Part shown: positions 31,622 through 46,567 of the stretch, piece after piece
Layout: the number at the start of each line of letters is the position of its first letter
Position numbering within the stretch: position 1 is the first letter of the stretch
Assembly (NCBI RefSeq): GCF_027214045.1
Contig: NZ_JAPWHE010000008.1
Coordinates: 62,001-126,000, forward strand
Length of the DNA stretch: 64,000 bases
Origin: Castellaniella denitrificans
Lineage (GTDB): Bacteria; Pseudomonadota; Gammaproteobacteria; Burkholderiales; Burkholderiaceae_B
Reading direction: 5' to 3'
Made by a program: the position numbers and the translations under genes
Notes under the pieces: model-generated
What the model saw: only the letters and a program-made list of their open reading frames with translations
Told to the model about the DNA's origin: nothing
Databases searched by the model: none

Positions 31622-32182
31622 CTACTGGCGCACGCCTTCGATTTCGATCTGCAGGCGCACGGCGTCCGGGATGCCCGGCAGGCCGAAGCCCATGCCCCAC
31701 TGGCTGCGCTTGAGGTCCGCCCGGAAATCCCCGCCGCAGACTTCGCGATTCAGGCGCTTGTTCTGGTAGCAGTTGAAGCGGACGGCGTTCAGCCTGACCG
31801 GATGAGTCCGCCCCAGCAGGGTCAGATTGCCCTCGACGGCGCGGACCAGGTCGCCTTCGAAGCGAAAGGCGGAGGATTCGAAGAAGGCCTCGGGGTGCTG
31901 TCCGGCCTGGAAGAAATCGCCGCCCAGCAGATGTTCGTCGAAGCCTTTCGAGCCGGTGTTGATCGACTTGATGTCGACGCGGATCTTCGCCTGGCCCGTT
32001 CTGGCCGCGCGATCGAAAACAACGTCGCCCTCGACCGTGTCGAAGCGGCCTCGCACCGTGGACGTGCCATTGTGCAGGACTTCGAAATAGACGAAGGTGT
32101 GGTCCGCATCGGTCTTGTAGTCGGCCGCCCGGGCCAGGAAAGGGGCGGCGCACAGCAACGGGATGACAAGCAGGCGTTTCAT
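31622..32182 (-). CDS. YceI-family periplasmic lipid-binding-type protein
   Basis: This encodes a 186-residue secreted protein of the YceI family, small lipocalin-like beta-barrels that bind polyprenoid lipids. The signal peptide MKRLLVIPLLCAAPFLARA precedes mature ADYKTDADHTFVYFEV, the usual YceI opening (D..HS.I.F.V). The family block GKAKIRVDI-like (QAKIRVDIKSINTG), the FDEHLLGGDFFQA motif and LTLLGRTHPVRL are all present. An in-frame ATG seven codons upstream was rejected because it disrupts the signal peptide. The 208-base region upstream separates it from the divergent uvrA gene. Confidence 0.9.
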   Translation of the reverse strand: MKRLLVIPLLCAAPFLARAADYKTDADHTFVYFEVLHNGTSTVRGRFDTVEGDVVFDRAARTGQAKIRVDIKSINTGSKGFDEHLLGGDFFQAGQHPEAFFESSAFRFEGDLVRAVEGNLTLLGRTHPVRLNAVRFNCYQNKRLNREVCGGDFRADLKRSQWGMGFGLPGIPDAVRLQIEIEGVRQ

Positions 32183-32390
32183 GGCGATTCTCCGGTTTTC
32201 CACGGAAGCCGGGACCGCCCCGGCGGCGTTCAGTCAATTGTAAATATTCGGCGGGCCAGCGGGGCCGCCCGGCGTCCGGACACCTGACGCGGATCAAACC
32301 GGACGGTTCGCCAGGACCGCCGCGAGGCCCTGGAATCAGCGCCCGGCCCCAGGCGCGCAATGCCGCTTCGAGCCGGATTATGATGGCGGA

Positions 32391-38065
<5,675 letters not shown>

Positions 38066-38066
<1 letters not shown>

Positions 38067-39256
38067 TGCCCTGCCTCTTCGAGGACCGGCTGGCGGGCCG
38101 GTCGCTGCGGCTCTTGGACCCGGTGGCGCGCATCGCCGTCCACCGCCGCGCCGAGTTGCCCGCCGCCTGGGACGCCATCGAGGCGGCCCGGCGGGCGGGC
38201 AACTGGGTCGCCCTGTTGCTGGACTACGAACTGGGCGAATGGCTGATGCCTGAAGCCGCCGATCCGGCTGACGTGGACACGCGCGACGCCCTGCCCCGCC
38301 TGACGGCGCTGGTCCACGCCCGCGCCGAATGGGAAGTCTGCGCAGGACCGGACGCGGCGGGCGTACCGCCCCGCCCCGATCGTCCGGACGCCGGCGCACC
38401 GGCGTCGGACGGTCTCGCCGATGACCAGGGCCGGCCGTGGCGGCCGGATCCGCAACCGGGCGTGTCCCGCGACCGCCATGCGCGAGCCATCGAGACCGTG
38501 CGCGCCGGCATCGCCCGGGGCGACTACTACCAGATCAACTACACCCTGCCGCTGCATCTGGACTGGCCGCGAGGCCTGGACCCCATGCGGGCCTACGCCT
38601 ATCTGGCCAGGCGTCATCCCGTGGCTCATGCCGCCTGCGTGCGCGATGGCGAGCGCTGGGTGCTTTCCCTGTCACCCGAGCTGTTCGTGGCCCGCGAGGG
38701 CGCGCGCCTGCGCGTGCGGCCGATGAAAGGCACCGCGCCCCGCCACGCCGATCCGGCCTGGGACCGGCAGGCCGCCGAGGCGCTGCGACGCAGCGCCAAG
38801 AACCGCGCGGAGAACCTGATGATCGTGGACCTGCTGCGCAATGATCTGGGCCGCATCGCCGTCCCCGGCAGCGTGCGCGTGCCGGCCCTGTTCAGCCTGG
38901 AGGCCTATCCCTCGGTCTGGACGCTGACCTCCACCGTGGAGGCCGAAGCGCCGGACGTGCCGCTGGCCGAGGTGCTGCGCGCCCTGTTCCCCTGCGGTTC
39001 CATCACGGGCGCGCCGAAGATCGCCGCCATGCGGGCCATCCGGGCGCTGGAGGCTCGCCGGCGCGGCATCTACTGCGGCAGCGTGGGCTGGCTGGCACCG
39101 GACGGGGATTTCTCGCTGAACGTCGCCATCCGCACCATCGAACTGCGTGGCGGCCGGGCCGAGTTCGGCGTGGGCGGCGGCATCGTGTACGATTCCCGCG
39201 CCGCCGACGAATGGGAGGAATGCCTGTGGAAAGCCCGCGTCCTGAATCCGGACTGA
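38066..39256 (+). CDS. pabB: Aminodeoxychorismate synthase component I (PabB)
   Basis: This encodes a 396-residue chorismate-binding enzyme that converts chorismate to aminodeoxychorismate for folate synthesis. The catalytic half shows ARGDYYQINYTLPL, RPMKGTAPRH (the Lys marks PabB rather than anthranilate synthase, which has Thr), NLMIVDLLRNDLGRIA, SITGAPKIAAMRAI and FSLNVAIRTIEL. The N-terminal domain is shorter than in E. coli PabB (453 residues). The ATG shares its A with the uvrA stop (TGATG), so translation is coupled. The glutamine amidotransferase subunit PabA is not in the window. Confidence 0.9.
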
Positions 39257-40005
39257 CCCGGTCCACGGCGGGCCTGCCCGCGCCTTCCGCCGCCGAGATC
39301 CGGCGGATCGCCCCCGATCTGATCGAAACCATGCGTCTCGAACAGGGCCGTGTCGCGCTCTGGCCCGGCCATCGGGCGCGACTGCGGGCCTCCGCCCGGG
39401 CACTGGGCTATCCCTTGGACGAGGCGGTGTTGGAAAGTTTGATGGAGGCGCAGATCCGGGGCCTGGCGGCTCAAGGGCGGCAAGCTTCGGAGACGACAAC
39501 GGGTGATCCGGCCGCCACCGACATGCATCCGCCGTGCCGCCTGCGCCTGCTGCTGGCGGCCGACGGCGCGCTCTCCCTGACATGCGCGCCGCTGCCGCCC
39601 ACGACCGAGCCGGTGCGGATCGCCCTGGCGGCGGACGTGCTGGGGCCCCAGGCCGTCCTGGAGGCCGCCGACCCCTGGCTGCGCCACAAAACCACGCATC
39701 GCCCCGGATACGCGGCGGCCCAGCGCTGGCTGTCGGCACATCCGGACTATTTCGACCTGATTTTCGGCAACGCCGCCGGCGACCTGTGCGAGGGCAGCCG
39801 CAGCACGATCTACGTCCAGGACGCGGACGGCGCCTGGCTGACCCCGCCCCTGGCCTGCGGTCTGTTGCCAGGCGTGCGGCGCCAGGCCCTGCTGGACGAG
39901 GGGGCCGTGCGCGAAGCCCGACTGAGCCTCGCCGACCTGCGGCAGGCCCCGGCGTTGCGCGTGTCGAACGCCCTGCGCGGCTGGATGAGCTCGGATATGA
40001 AATGA
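39220..40005 (+). CDS. pabC: Aminodeoxychorismate lyase (PabC), class IV aminotransferase fold
   Basis: This encodes a PLP enzyme of about 260 residues that releases pyruvate from aminodeoxychorismate to give 4-aminobenzoate. The PLP lysine lies in LRHKTTHRPGY, a typical ADC-lyase motif, and FDLIFGNAAGDLCEGSRSTI and GLLPGVRRQALL mark the class IV fold. The start is uncertain: ATGs at 39211 and 39220 and a GTG at 39226 are all possible, and GGGAGGA at about 39213-39219 best suits the GTG. All overlap the 3' end of pabB. The stop codon lies in the hairpin of repeat B. Confidence 0.85.
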   Translation: MPVESPRPESGLTRSTAGLPAPSAAEIRRIAPDLIETMRLEQGRVALWPGHRARLRASARALGYPLDEAVLESLMEAQIRGLAAQGRQASETTTGDPAATDMHPPCRLRLLLAADGALSLTCAPLPPTTEPVRIALAADVLGPQAVLEAADPWLRHKTTHRPGYAAAQRWLSAHPDYFDLIFGNAAGDLCEGSRSTIYVQDADGAWLTPPLACGLLPGVRRQALLDEGAVREARLSLADLRQAPALRVSNALRGWMSSDMK

Positions 40006-40073
40006 TCCCTGCGGATCATTTCATGCCGATCGCTTCGAAGCGGCCTGCAGGCCGCGATGTAGAGAGAGGCCGC
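39997..40073 (+). repeat. Short palindromic repeat, copy B (after pabC)
   Basis: A perfect 12-bp stem with a CTGC loop (39997-40024, atgaaatgatcc / ggatcatttcat) is followed after 15 bases by the 16-bp palindrome GCGGCCTGCAGGCCGC (40040-40055) and the tail GATGTAGAGAGAGGCCGC (40056-40073). The pabC stop lies in the left arm. Order, loop sequence and tail match copy A; the stem sequences differ but remain paired. It lies between convergent pabC and tcdA. Confidence 0.75.
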
Positions 40074-40102
40074 AATGCGCGAACGGCCCCGCACCGGACG
40101 AA

Positions 40103-40963
40103 TTACAGTCCCGCCTTGGCCAGTCCCTGGCGCACGGCCCAGTCGGCCGCCGCCATCCCCATGGTGGCCGTGATCGCCACGGCCGAGCCATAGCCCGCGC
40201 AGGACAAGCCCTGCGGTGCGGCGGCAGGCGCGGACCCGGGTCCGTCGGCCGGCACGGAGGCTGCGGCCGCGCGCCGCCAGGCTTCGGGCAGCACGACGGG
40301 CTGATCGAACCACAGGCAATGCACCCCCATGCGCGGCACCCGGCGGCGCGGCTTGCCGCCCGCCGCACCGCCCTTGGGATAACCGTGGCGTTGCCGCAGT
40401 TCCTGTCGCACCCGCCCCAGCAAGGCGTCGTGCGTCACGGCCGACAAATCCCCGGCCCGCAAGGCGAGCGGGTCCGTCTTGCCACCCGCCCCGCCGCACG
40501 CCAGCGCCAGCCAGCCCGCCGCGCGGGCCCGCAGGATCATGGCGATCTTGGCCGGCACCTGGTCGGTGCAATCCAGCAGCACGCCGGGCGGCCCCGACAG
40601 GATCGCATCCACATTGTCCGGGCCGACGAAATCGTCGACGCATTCGACGCGGCAGCCGGAGTTGATGTCGCGGACGCGGTCCGCCATGGCGGCGATCTTG
40701 GCCCGTCCCAGCGTGCTGCCCAGCGCGTGGACCTGGCGGTTGATGTTGGATTCGGCCACGTGGTCCAGGTCCACCAGCGTCAGCGCCCCCACACCCGAGC
40801 GGGCCAGGGCTTCCACGCTCCAGGCGCCCACGCCGCCGATACCGGCCACCACCACGCGCAGTTCCGCCAGCGCCCGTCTGGCCCCGTCGCCGTACAGGCG
40901 GTCGAGGCCGCCGAAACGACGTTCGGCGTCCAGGTCGGCATCGGGGGGAAGAAAGTCGGGCAT
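40103..40963 (-). CDS. tcdA: tRNA threonylcarbamoyladenosine dehydratase TcdA
   Basis: This encodes a 286-residue E1-like (ThiF/MoeB superfamily) enzyme that cyclises t6A to ct6A at tRNA position 37 using ATP. The nucleotide-binding loop VVVAGIGGVGAWSVEALARSG and DLDHVAESNINRQ with its conserved Asp and Arg are clear, as is VLLDCTDQVPAK. The C-terminal region ends GSAVAITATMGMAAADW, typical of TcdA/CsdL. The start at 40963 (MPDFLPPDAD) was chosen over an ATG eight codons upstream. The Sua5-type gene at 44341 makes the t6A precursor, so two steps of this pathway are in the window. Confidence 0.88.
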   Translation of the reverse strand: MPDFLPPDADLDAERRFGGLDRLYGDGARRALAELRVVVAGIGGVGAWSVEALARSGVGALTLVDLDHVAESNINRQVHALGSTLGRAKIAAMADRVRDINSGCRVECVDDFVGPDNVDAILSGPPGVLLDCTDQVPAKIAMILRARAAGWLALACGGAGGKTDPLALRAGDLSAVTHDALLGRVRQELRQRHGYPKGGAAGGKPRRRVPRMGVHCLWFDQPVVLPEAWRRAAAASVPADGPGSAPAAAPQGLSCAGYGSAVAITATMGMAAADWAVRQGLAKAGL

Positions 40964-41093
40964 CGCGGCGATGGAAGAAAGGCGCAATCCTGCATTTTAG
41001 CCGGGGGAACCGTCCATCGAGTCTTCGCGCCGCCCCGTCGCGCAAGTCCTCTACAATACAGGCTGTCCCAGATTCCAATACCGCCCAACCCTC

Positions 41094-41732
41094 GTGAACA
41101 CGCCCGCCGCCCGCGCCAGCCAGCTTCCGCCCCCGCCGGAAGCTTTCCATCTGCGGGACGCGACCTGGCATCAGGCGTCCATCGACCAGACGCTGCGGCA
41201 CTGGGACGGCCGCTCCGATCTGTGGATATTCGGCTACGGATCCCTGATCTGGCGGCCGGAATTCGACCACCTGGAAGCCCGTCGCGCGCGGATCCACGGC
41301 TACCACCGCGCCCTGTGCCTGTGGTCCCGCATCAATCGCGGCACGCCGGAACGCCCCGGCCTGGTCTTCGGCCTGGACCTGGGCGGTTCCTGCGAAGGCA
41401 CTGTCTACCGTATCGCCGGCGATCGGGTGCCTGACATCCTGGGCCCCCTGTGGCAACGCGAGATGCCCAGCGCGTCCTACATCCCGCGCTGGCTGAACTG
41501 CCACACGACATCCGGCGCCGTCACCGGCCTGGTCTTCACCATGGACCGCCGGGACGAAGGCTACGTGAAAGGCCTGTCCACCGAAGAGATCGTCGCCATC
41601 GTGCGCCAGGGGCGCGGGCGCTACGGCCACTGTACCGAATACGTGCTGCAAACCGCCGACGCCCTGGACGCCGCCGGCATCACCGACCGCCGCCTGCGTG
41701 CCATCGCGCGCGCGCTGCGCCGCCCCATTTGA
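41094..41732 (+). CDS. ChaC-family glutathione-specific gamma-glutamylcyclotransferase
   Basis: This encodes a 212-residue cyclotransferase of the ChaC type, which splits glutathione into 5-oxoproline and Cys-Gly. The family signature [12 protein letters not shown] and the catalytic Glu in [13 protein letters not shown] are present. It starts with GTG at 41094; no ATG gives a suitable N-terminus. A TACAAT at 41052-41057 is a likely -10 element in the 130-base divergent gap with tcdA. pdxH follows after 23 bases. Confidence 0.85.
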   Translation: MNTPAARASQLPPPPEAFHLRDATWHQASIDQTLRHWDGRSDLWIFGYGSLIWRPEFDHLEARRARIHGYHRALCLWSRINRGTPERPGLVFGLDLGGSCEGTVYRIAGDRVPDILGPLWQREMPSASYIPRWLNCHTTSGAVTGLVFTMDRRDEGYVKGLSTEEIVAIVRQGRGRYGHCTEYVLQTADALDAAGITDRRLRAIARALRRPI

Positions 41733-41755
41733 CGCCCTTTTCCGACCAAGACACC

Positions 41756-42388
41756 ATGTCCATCGCCGATATCCGCCAGACCTACCAGAAATTCGAGCTG
41801 CTCGAATCCAATGTGGCCTCCGATCCCTATGCCCAGTTCGACCAGTGGTTCCAACAGGCCCTGGGCAGCGAGGTCCGCGAACCGACCGCGATGACCCTGG
41901 CAACGGCGGACATGGCCGGCCGTCCCTCGGCGCGCATCGTGCTGCTCAAGGACTTCGACCCCCGGGGCTTCGTGTTCTACACCAACTACCAGTCGCGCAA
42001 AGGTCTGGAGCTGGCCGCCAATCCCCAGGCCGCCCTGCTGTTCTTCTGGCCCGAACTGGAACGGCAGGTGCGCGTCGAGGGCCCCGTCAGCCCCGTGTCT
42101 GCGCCGGAATCCGACGCCTACTACGCCAGCCGCCCCCTGGGCTCACGCATCGGCGCCTGGGCCTCGCCCCAGAGCCGGCCCATCACCCACGAAGCCCTGG
42201 CCGAACGCGTCGCCGACCTGAGCCGTGAACTGGGCGACGATCCGGCCCGTCCGCCCCACTGGGGCGGCTACCGCCTGGAGGCGACGCGCGTCGAATTCTG
42301 GCAGGGCCGGCCTTCGCGCCTGCACGACCGGCTGGTCTACGCGCGCGACGCCGAAGGCGACTGGGTCCTCGATCGCATCGCGCCCTGA
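41756..42388 (+). CDS. pdxH: Pyridoxamine/pyridoxine 5'-phosphate oxidase
   Basis: This encodes a 210-residue FMN enzyme that makes the cofactor PLP, used by IlvE and PabC in this window among others. Family blocks are [32 protein letters not shown] (FMN and phosphate binding), [34 protein letters not shown], and the C-terminal [10 protein letters not shown]. The ATG at 41756 starts the normal N-terminus. It lies 23 bases after the ChaC gene and 7 bases before the flavin-reductase-like gene. Confidence 0.94.
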   Translation: MSIADIRQTYQKFELLESNVASDPYAQFDQWFQQALGSEVREPTAMTLATADMAGRPSARIVLLKDFDPRGFVFYTNYQSRKGLELAANPQAALLFFWPELERQVRVEGPVSPVSAPESDAYYASRPLGSRIGAWASPQSRPITHEALAERVADLSRELGDDPARPPHWGGYRLEATRVEFWQGRPSRLHDRLVYARDAEGDWVLDRIAP

Positions 42389-42395
42389 AACGCCC

Positions 42396-42926
42396 ATGCG
42401 TCCGCAGCCCACGCCCGCCGACTTTCCGGCCCTGTACTTCCGCTCGGCCCTGGGCCGATTCCCCACGGGCGTCACCGTGATCACGGCGGAACACCCCGAG
42501 ACCGGCACCCCGCTGGGGCTGACGATCAGTTCCTTCAGTTCCGTCTCACTGGAACCGCCGATGGTGCTGTGGACGCTGACGCACACAGCCGCTTCCCTGG
42601 CTGCCTTCAGGGCGCTGGACCGCTATGTCATCCACGTGCTGTCGGCCGGCCAGGTGGACCTGGCCCGGCGCTTCGCCAAGGGCCCGCAGGCCGAACGTTT
42701 CACCGGCCTGGGCCTGGAACGCGCCCCGAACGGCACCTTGATGCTGGCCGACAGCCGTTGCGCCGCCTGGTTCGAATGCCACAACACCCAGCGCCACGAG
42801 GCCGGCGATCACACGATCTTCGTCGGCCAGGTGGAACACTGCCACCGTCAACTGTTGTCACCGCTGATTTATCACGCGGGCGACTTCGAACTGACCCCCG
42901 GCAGCGAGCCCCTTTCCCGGAACTAG
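42396..42926 (+). CDS. Flavin reductase family protein (FMN-binding split barrel)
   Basis: This encodes a 176-residue protein of the HpaC/flavin-reductase-like family. The N-terminal FRSALGRFPTGVTVIT and the block GLTISSFSSVSLEPPMVLW are diagnostic of the FMN-binding split barrel; the HEAGDHTIFVGQVEH strand is also typical. Such enzymes reduce flavin with NAD(P)H for a partner monooxygenase, but no partner is adjacent, so the role is open. It is 7 bases after pdxH and 40 before purU. Confidence 0.85.
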   Translation: MRPQPTPADFPALYFRSALGRFPTGVTVITAEHPETGTPLGLTISSFSSVSLEPPMVLWTLTHTAASLAAFRALDRYVIHVLSAGQVDLARRFAKGPQAERFTGLGLERAPNGTLMLADSRCAAWFECHNTQRHEAGDHTIFVGQVEHCHRQLLSPLIYHAGDFELTPGSEPLSRN

Positions 42927-42966
42927 CGTCACCCCACCGCCCCGGGCGCCTTCCCCGATCTCCGCC

Positions 42967-43815
42967 ATGCACGATTACATCCTGACCCTTTCCTGCCCGG
43001 ACCGCATGGGCATCGTCCACACTGTCAGTGGCTGGCTGCTGACGCACCACGGCAACATCGTCCACGCCCAGCAGTTCGGCGATCCGGATTCGTCGCGCTT
43101 TTTCCTGCGCGTCCATTTCGCCCTGCCGGTCGCCGAGCCGGTCGAATCGCTGACGAGCGATTTCGCCGGCATCGCCGAACGCTTCGAGATGCAGTGCCAG
43201 TTCCACGACGCGGCCCGCAAGGCCCGGCTGCTGGTGCTGGTCAGCCGCCAGGGGCATTGCCTGAACGACCTGCTGTTCCGGGTGAGCGGCGGACAGATGC
43301 CCGCCGAAGTGGCCGGCGTGGTGTCGAACCATACGGATTTTCGCGCGCTGGCCGAATCCCACGGCCTGCCTTTCCATCACCTGCCCCTCACGGCCGACAC
43401 CCGCGCCGCCCAGGAGGCGCGGATCCTGGAGCTGGTCGAACGCGAACGGGTCGATCTGGTGGTGCTGGCGCGCTACATGCAGATCCTGTCGCCGGCCCTG
43501 TGCCGCGCCCTGGAAGGCCGCGCCATCAACATCCATCACAGCTTCCTGCCCGGCTTCAAGGGCGCGCGACCCTACTACCAGGCGCATGCGCGCGGGGTGA
43601 AGCTGATCGGGGCAACGGCACACTACGTGACCGAGGATCTGGACGAGGGGCCCATCATCGAGCAGGACATCGAACGGGTGGACCACGCCATGGGCCCCGG
43701 TGATCTGACACGCATCGGCAGCGACATCGAATCCGTCGTGCTGTCGCGCGCCGTGCGCTGGCATGTCGAACATCGCATCCTGCTGAACGAGCGGCGTACC
43801 GTGGTGTTCCGCTGA
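42967..43815 (+). CDS. purU: Formyltetrahydrofolate deformylase
   Basis: This encodes a 282-residue enzyme that hydrolyses 10-formyl-THF to THF and formate. An N-terminal ACT domain (about 1-80, DYILTLSCPDRMGIVHTVSG) precedes a formyltransferase-fold catalytic domain with GVVSNHTDFRALAE, VVLARYMQILSP, and INIHHSFLPGFKGARPYYQA, which contains the catalytic Asn-His region, then GATAHYVTEDLDEGPIIEQD. Formate made here can feed purine synthesis by other routes. It is convergent with the MaoC-like gene, 39 bases apart. Confidence 0.93.
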   Translation: MHDYILTLSCPDRMGIVHTVSGWLLTHHGNIVHAQQFGDPDSSRFFLRVHFALPVAEPVESLTSDFAGIAERFEMQCQFHDAARKARLLVLVSRQGHCLNDLLFRVSGGQMPAEVAGVVSNHTDFRALAESHGLPFHHLPLTADTRAAQEARILELVERERVDLVVLARYMQILSPALCRALEGRAINIHHSFLPGFKGARPYYQAHARGVKLIGATAHYVTEDLDEGPIIEQDIERVDHAMGPGDLTRIGSDIESVVLSRAVRWHVEHRILLNERRTVVFR

Positions 43816-43854
43816 CGCAGGCGTGGCGTTGAAACGGGCGCGCGGCCCCGGTGT

Positions 43855-44295
43855 CTAGGCGGCGCCCAGGTCGAACAGGCTGGTGACCTCGGTCTCCAGC
43901 ACCTGGGCATCATCCTGGTTGTACAGGCGCCAGGTCCATCGGACAATGCCCAGGTCGTCGCGCGTGGACGACACGCGCTTGGTATCCACCGTGGCCTCCA
44001 GGCGCAGCCGGTCACCCGGACGCACCGGCGCGATCCAGCGCAGGCGTTCCAGACCGGGCGAACCGAAGGACTCGGAATCGTGCAGAACGGCTTCGGTGGC
44101 CATGCGCATGGCCAGTCCGCAGGTCATCCAGCCGCTCGCGATCAGACCGCCCCAGCGGCTTTCCCTGGCGCGTTCGGCATCGACGTGAAACCACTGAGGA
44201 TCATAGGCGCGCGCGAACGCCAGCATCTCTGCCTCGTCCACCGTGACCGGTCCGTGATGAATCACCAGGCCGGGTTCGAGTTCCTTGAATTTCAT
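43855..44295 (-). CDS. MaoC-like hot-dog-fold dehydratase
   Basis: This encodes a 146-residue single hot-dog protein of the MaoC/R-specific enoyl-CoA hydratase type. The hydratase signature is visible as the Asp/His pair in YDPQWFHVDAERA, followed by GLIASGWMTCGLAMRM. GLERLRWIAPVRPGDRLRLE is the typical central strand. Likely substrates are enoyl-CoA thioesters, possibly in fatty-acid metabolism, but none can be named. It lies 45 bases downstream of the Sua5-type gene on the same strand and may be co-transcribed. Confidence 0.87.
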   Translation of the reverse strand: MKFKELEPGLVIHHGPVTVDEAEMLAFARAYDPQWFHVDAERARESRWGGLIASGWMTCGLAMRMATEAVLHDSESFGSPGLERLRWIAPVRPGDRLRLEATVDTKRVSSTRDDLGIVRWTWRLYNQDDAQVLETEVTSLFDLGAA

Positions 44296-44340
44296 CGAAT
44301 CGTGCTCCGGAAAGCGGCTGTCGGCCAGTGTAGCGTATCC

Positions 44341-45390
44341 TCAGCCGAACGCGGCCGCCGCCCGCGTGATCCGGTCATTGACCCCTTGCCAGTCCGGACC
44401 TGCGGGAGGGCGTTGCAGCAGGATCCGGTCGTAGCCCGCCTCGTCGAGATCGCGCAGCAATGCGTACAGCCGGTGCGCGTAAACCGCCGGATCGGCCGGC
44501 AGGACGATCCAGTCGATACCCGGCGGCGCGGCGTACGGTGCGGCATCCAGGACCACCACGGCCAGCCGCCGGCCCGGGGCATCCGCCGCCCCCCTCTGGA
44601 GCAGACTGGACAGGGCGCCGGCGTCCACCAGCGATACCGGCGTGCGCGGCGCATAGTGCGCCTTGAGCGAACCCGACACCCGGGGCGCCGCCGCGTCGGG
44701 CAGGGCCGGGACCTCGCCCAGCACCTCGGCGATCTGCGCGGCCGTCACGTGCCCGGGCCGCAACAATACGGGACCGACGCCCCGGTCCAGCCGCGACAGG
44801 TCCAGGATCGTGGATTCGATTCCGACCGCCGAGGCGCCGCCTTCCAGGATCATCAGCGCCTGCGCGTCCAGGTGCGGGAATTCACCGCGCACGTGATCGG
44901 CGCGCGTGGGCGACACCTGGCCGAACTGGTTGGCCGACGGCGCCGCGACCCCGCCGCAACCGTGCGGCTTGAGGGATGCGAAGGCGCGCAGCAACCGCTG
45001 CGCCACCGGATGCGAGGGACAGCGCAGGCCGATGCTGTCCTGTCCGCCGCTGACCGCGTCCGGGATGCGGGCCGCGCGCGGCAGGATCAAGGTCAAGGGT
45101 CCCGGCCAGAAGGCCGCCATCAGCCGCCGGGCCTGGGCCGGGATCGAGGCCGCCCAATAGCCCGGATCCGTATCGGGCGACAGGTGGACGATGACGGGAT
45201 GATCGGACGGCCGTCCCTTGGCGGCATAGATGCGCGCGACGGCTTCGGGATTTTCGGCGTCGGCGCCCAGGCCGTAGACGGTCTCGGTCGGGAAGGCCAC
45301 CAGCCGCCCCTGGGCCAGCCGCCGGGCCGCTTCCTGGATCTGGTCGGGGCCGGCCTCGGCCGGCCCCGCGTCCGCGAATGGATCAGGCAT
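44341..45390 (-). CDS. L-threonylcarbamoyladenylate synthase (Sua5/YwlC type)
   Basis: This encodes a 349-residue enzyme that makes threonylcarbamoyl-AMP for the t6A modification of tRNA. The N-terminal YrdC domain (about 1-205) shows GRLVAFPTETVYGLGADA, AKGRPSDHPVIVHL, FWPGPLTLIL and SANQFGQVSPT. The C-terminal Sua5 domain (about 225-349, from HYAPRTPVSL) distinguishes it from the short TsaC. It overlaps the 3' end of purK by 8 bases, so it is the last member of the fba-purC-purE-purK cluster or the one before maoC. Confidence 0.92.
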   Translation of the reverse strand: MPDPFADAGPAEAGPDQIQEAARRLAQGRLVAFPTETVYGLGADAENPEAVARIYAAKGRPSDHPVIVHLSPDTDPGYWAASIPAQARRLMAAFWPGPLTLILPRAARIPDAVSGGQDSIGLRCPSHPVAQRLLRAFASLKPHGCGGVAAPSANQFGQVSPTRADHVRGEFPHLDAQALMILEGGASAVGIESTILDLSRLDRGVGPVLLRPGHVTAAQIAEVLGEVPALPDAAAPRVSGSLKAHYAPRTPVSLVDAGALSSLLQRGAADAPGRRLAVVVLDAAPYAAPPGIDWIVLPADPAVYAHRLYALLRDLDEAGYDRILLQRPPAGPDWQGVNDRITRAAAAFG

Positions 45391-46567
45391 CGGGCAGTCC
45401 CAGCACGGCCGATACCTGGGCGATACGCTCGCGCAGCTGCGCCGCGTCCGCGCCCAGGATGTTCACGTGGCCCATTTTCCGGGCGCGTCGCGCCTCGGAT
45501 TTGGCGTACAGATGCAGGCGGGTGCCGGGTACGGCCAGCACACCCGCCCAGTCCGGCTCGCGCCGCCGCCCCTGCGCGTCGAACCACAGGTCCCCCAGCA
45601 AGTTGAGCATGGCGGCCGGCCGCAGGGGATCGGTGCCACCCAGCGGCAGCCCGGCCATGACGCGCGCCTGTTGCTCGAACTGGCTCACCAGGCAGCCGTC
45701 CTGGGTGTAGTGACCGCTGTTATGAGGGCGCGGCGCCATTTCGTTCGCCACCACGCGCCCGTCGCGCAGCACGAAGAATTCCACGCACAGCACACCGTGG
45801 TAATCCAGGTGATCGGCCAGCGACAGGGCATGGCCGCGCGCCTGGTCGGCGACGTCGGACGGCACGGAACCATCGACGACCGACAGCGCCAGGATGCCGT
45901 CCCGATGGACATTGCGCGAGGGGGGGTAGCTGACGGCGCGGCCACGCAGGTCGCGCGCCACCACCACCGAGATTTCGTAGTCCAGGGGCTGCAGTGCCTC
46001 GAGGATGCAGGGCACGCCGCGCAGCGCGTCAAAGGCGCGCCGGGCTTCCTCGCGCGAAGCCACACGGACTTGGCCCTTGCCGTCGTAACCGAGACGGGCG
46101 GTCTTGAGGACCCCGGGAAACAGCGCGTCGGGGCAGGCGTCCACGTCGGCCGCGGACCGGATGGCCGCGTGGGCGGCGACCGGCACGCCCGCCGACTGGA
46201 TGTAGGATTTTTCCGCCAGCCGGTCCTGTGCCACCGCCACGGCATCGCCCGAAGGCGTCGCGATGCGGGTCTGCGCCAGGCGGCGCAGGCTGTCGGCCGG
46301 GACGTTCTCGAATTCCGTGGTGACGGCCGCGCAGCGCCGCGCCAGATGGTCAAGCCCGTCCGCGTCGTCGTAGGCGGCACGGATGTGCTCGTCGGCCACC
46401 CTGCCCGCCGGACAGGATCCGTCGGGATCCAGCACCGCCACACGGTAACCCATGGCCTGGGCGGCCTGGCAGAACATGCGGCCCAACTGGCCGCCGCCCA
46501 GTACGCCCAGCCAGGCGCCGGGAGGCAGCGGCGCAGGCTCGCCGCCGCCTAGGCGTTGCGCGCTCAT
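45383..46567 (-). CDS. purK: N5-carboxyaminoimidazole ribonucleotide synthase
   Basis: This encodes a 394-residue ATP-grasp enzyme that carboxylates AIR with bicarbonate. The N-terminal domain begins with LGVLGGGQLGRMFCQAA, and the ATP-grasp core has FPGVLKTARLGYDGKGQ and EISVVVARDLRG, with FEQQARVMAGLPLG near the end. Its ATG overlaps the purE stop by four bases. Together with PurE it forms the two-step route from AIR to CAIR found in bacteria. Confidence 0.94.
   Translation of the reverse strand: MSAQRLGGGEPAPLPPGAWLGVLGGGQLGRMFCQAAQAMGYRVAVLDPDGSCPAGRVADEHIRAAYDDADGLDHLARRCAAVTTEFENVPADSLRRLAQTRIATPSGDAVAVAQDRLAEKSYIQSAGVPVAAHAAIRSAADVDACPDALFPGVLKTARLGYDGKGQVRVASREEARRAFDALRGVPCILEALQPLDYEISVVVARDLRGRAVSYPPSRNVHRDGILALSVVDGSVPSDVADQARGHALSLADHLDYHGVLCVEFFVLRDGRVVANEMAPRPHNSGHYTQDGCLVSQFEQQARVMAGLPLGGTDPLRPAAMLNLLGDLWFDAQGRRREPDWAGVLAVPGTRLHLYAKSEARRARKMGHVNILGADAAQLRERIAQVSAVLGLPDA

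Noticed and set aside
32183-32390. SOS (LexA) box upstream of uvrA
   Set aside because: No CTGT-N8-ACAG-like sequence was found in the 208-base gap, nor upstream of ruvB or recQ.
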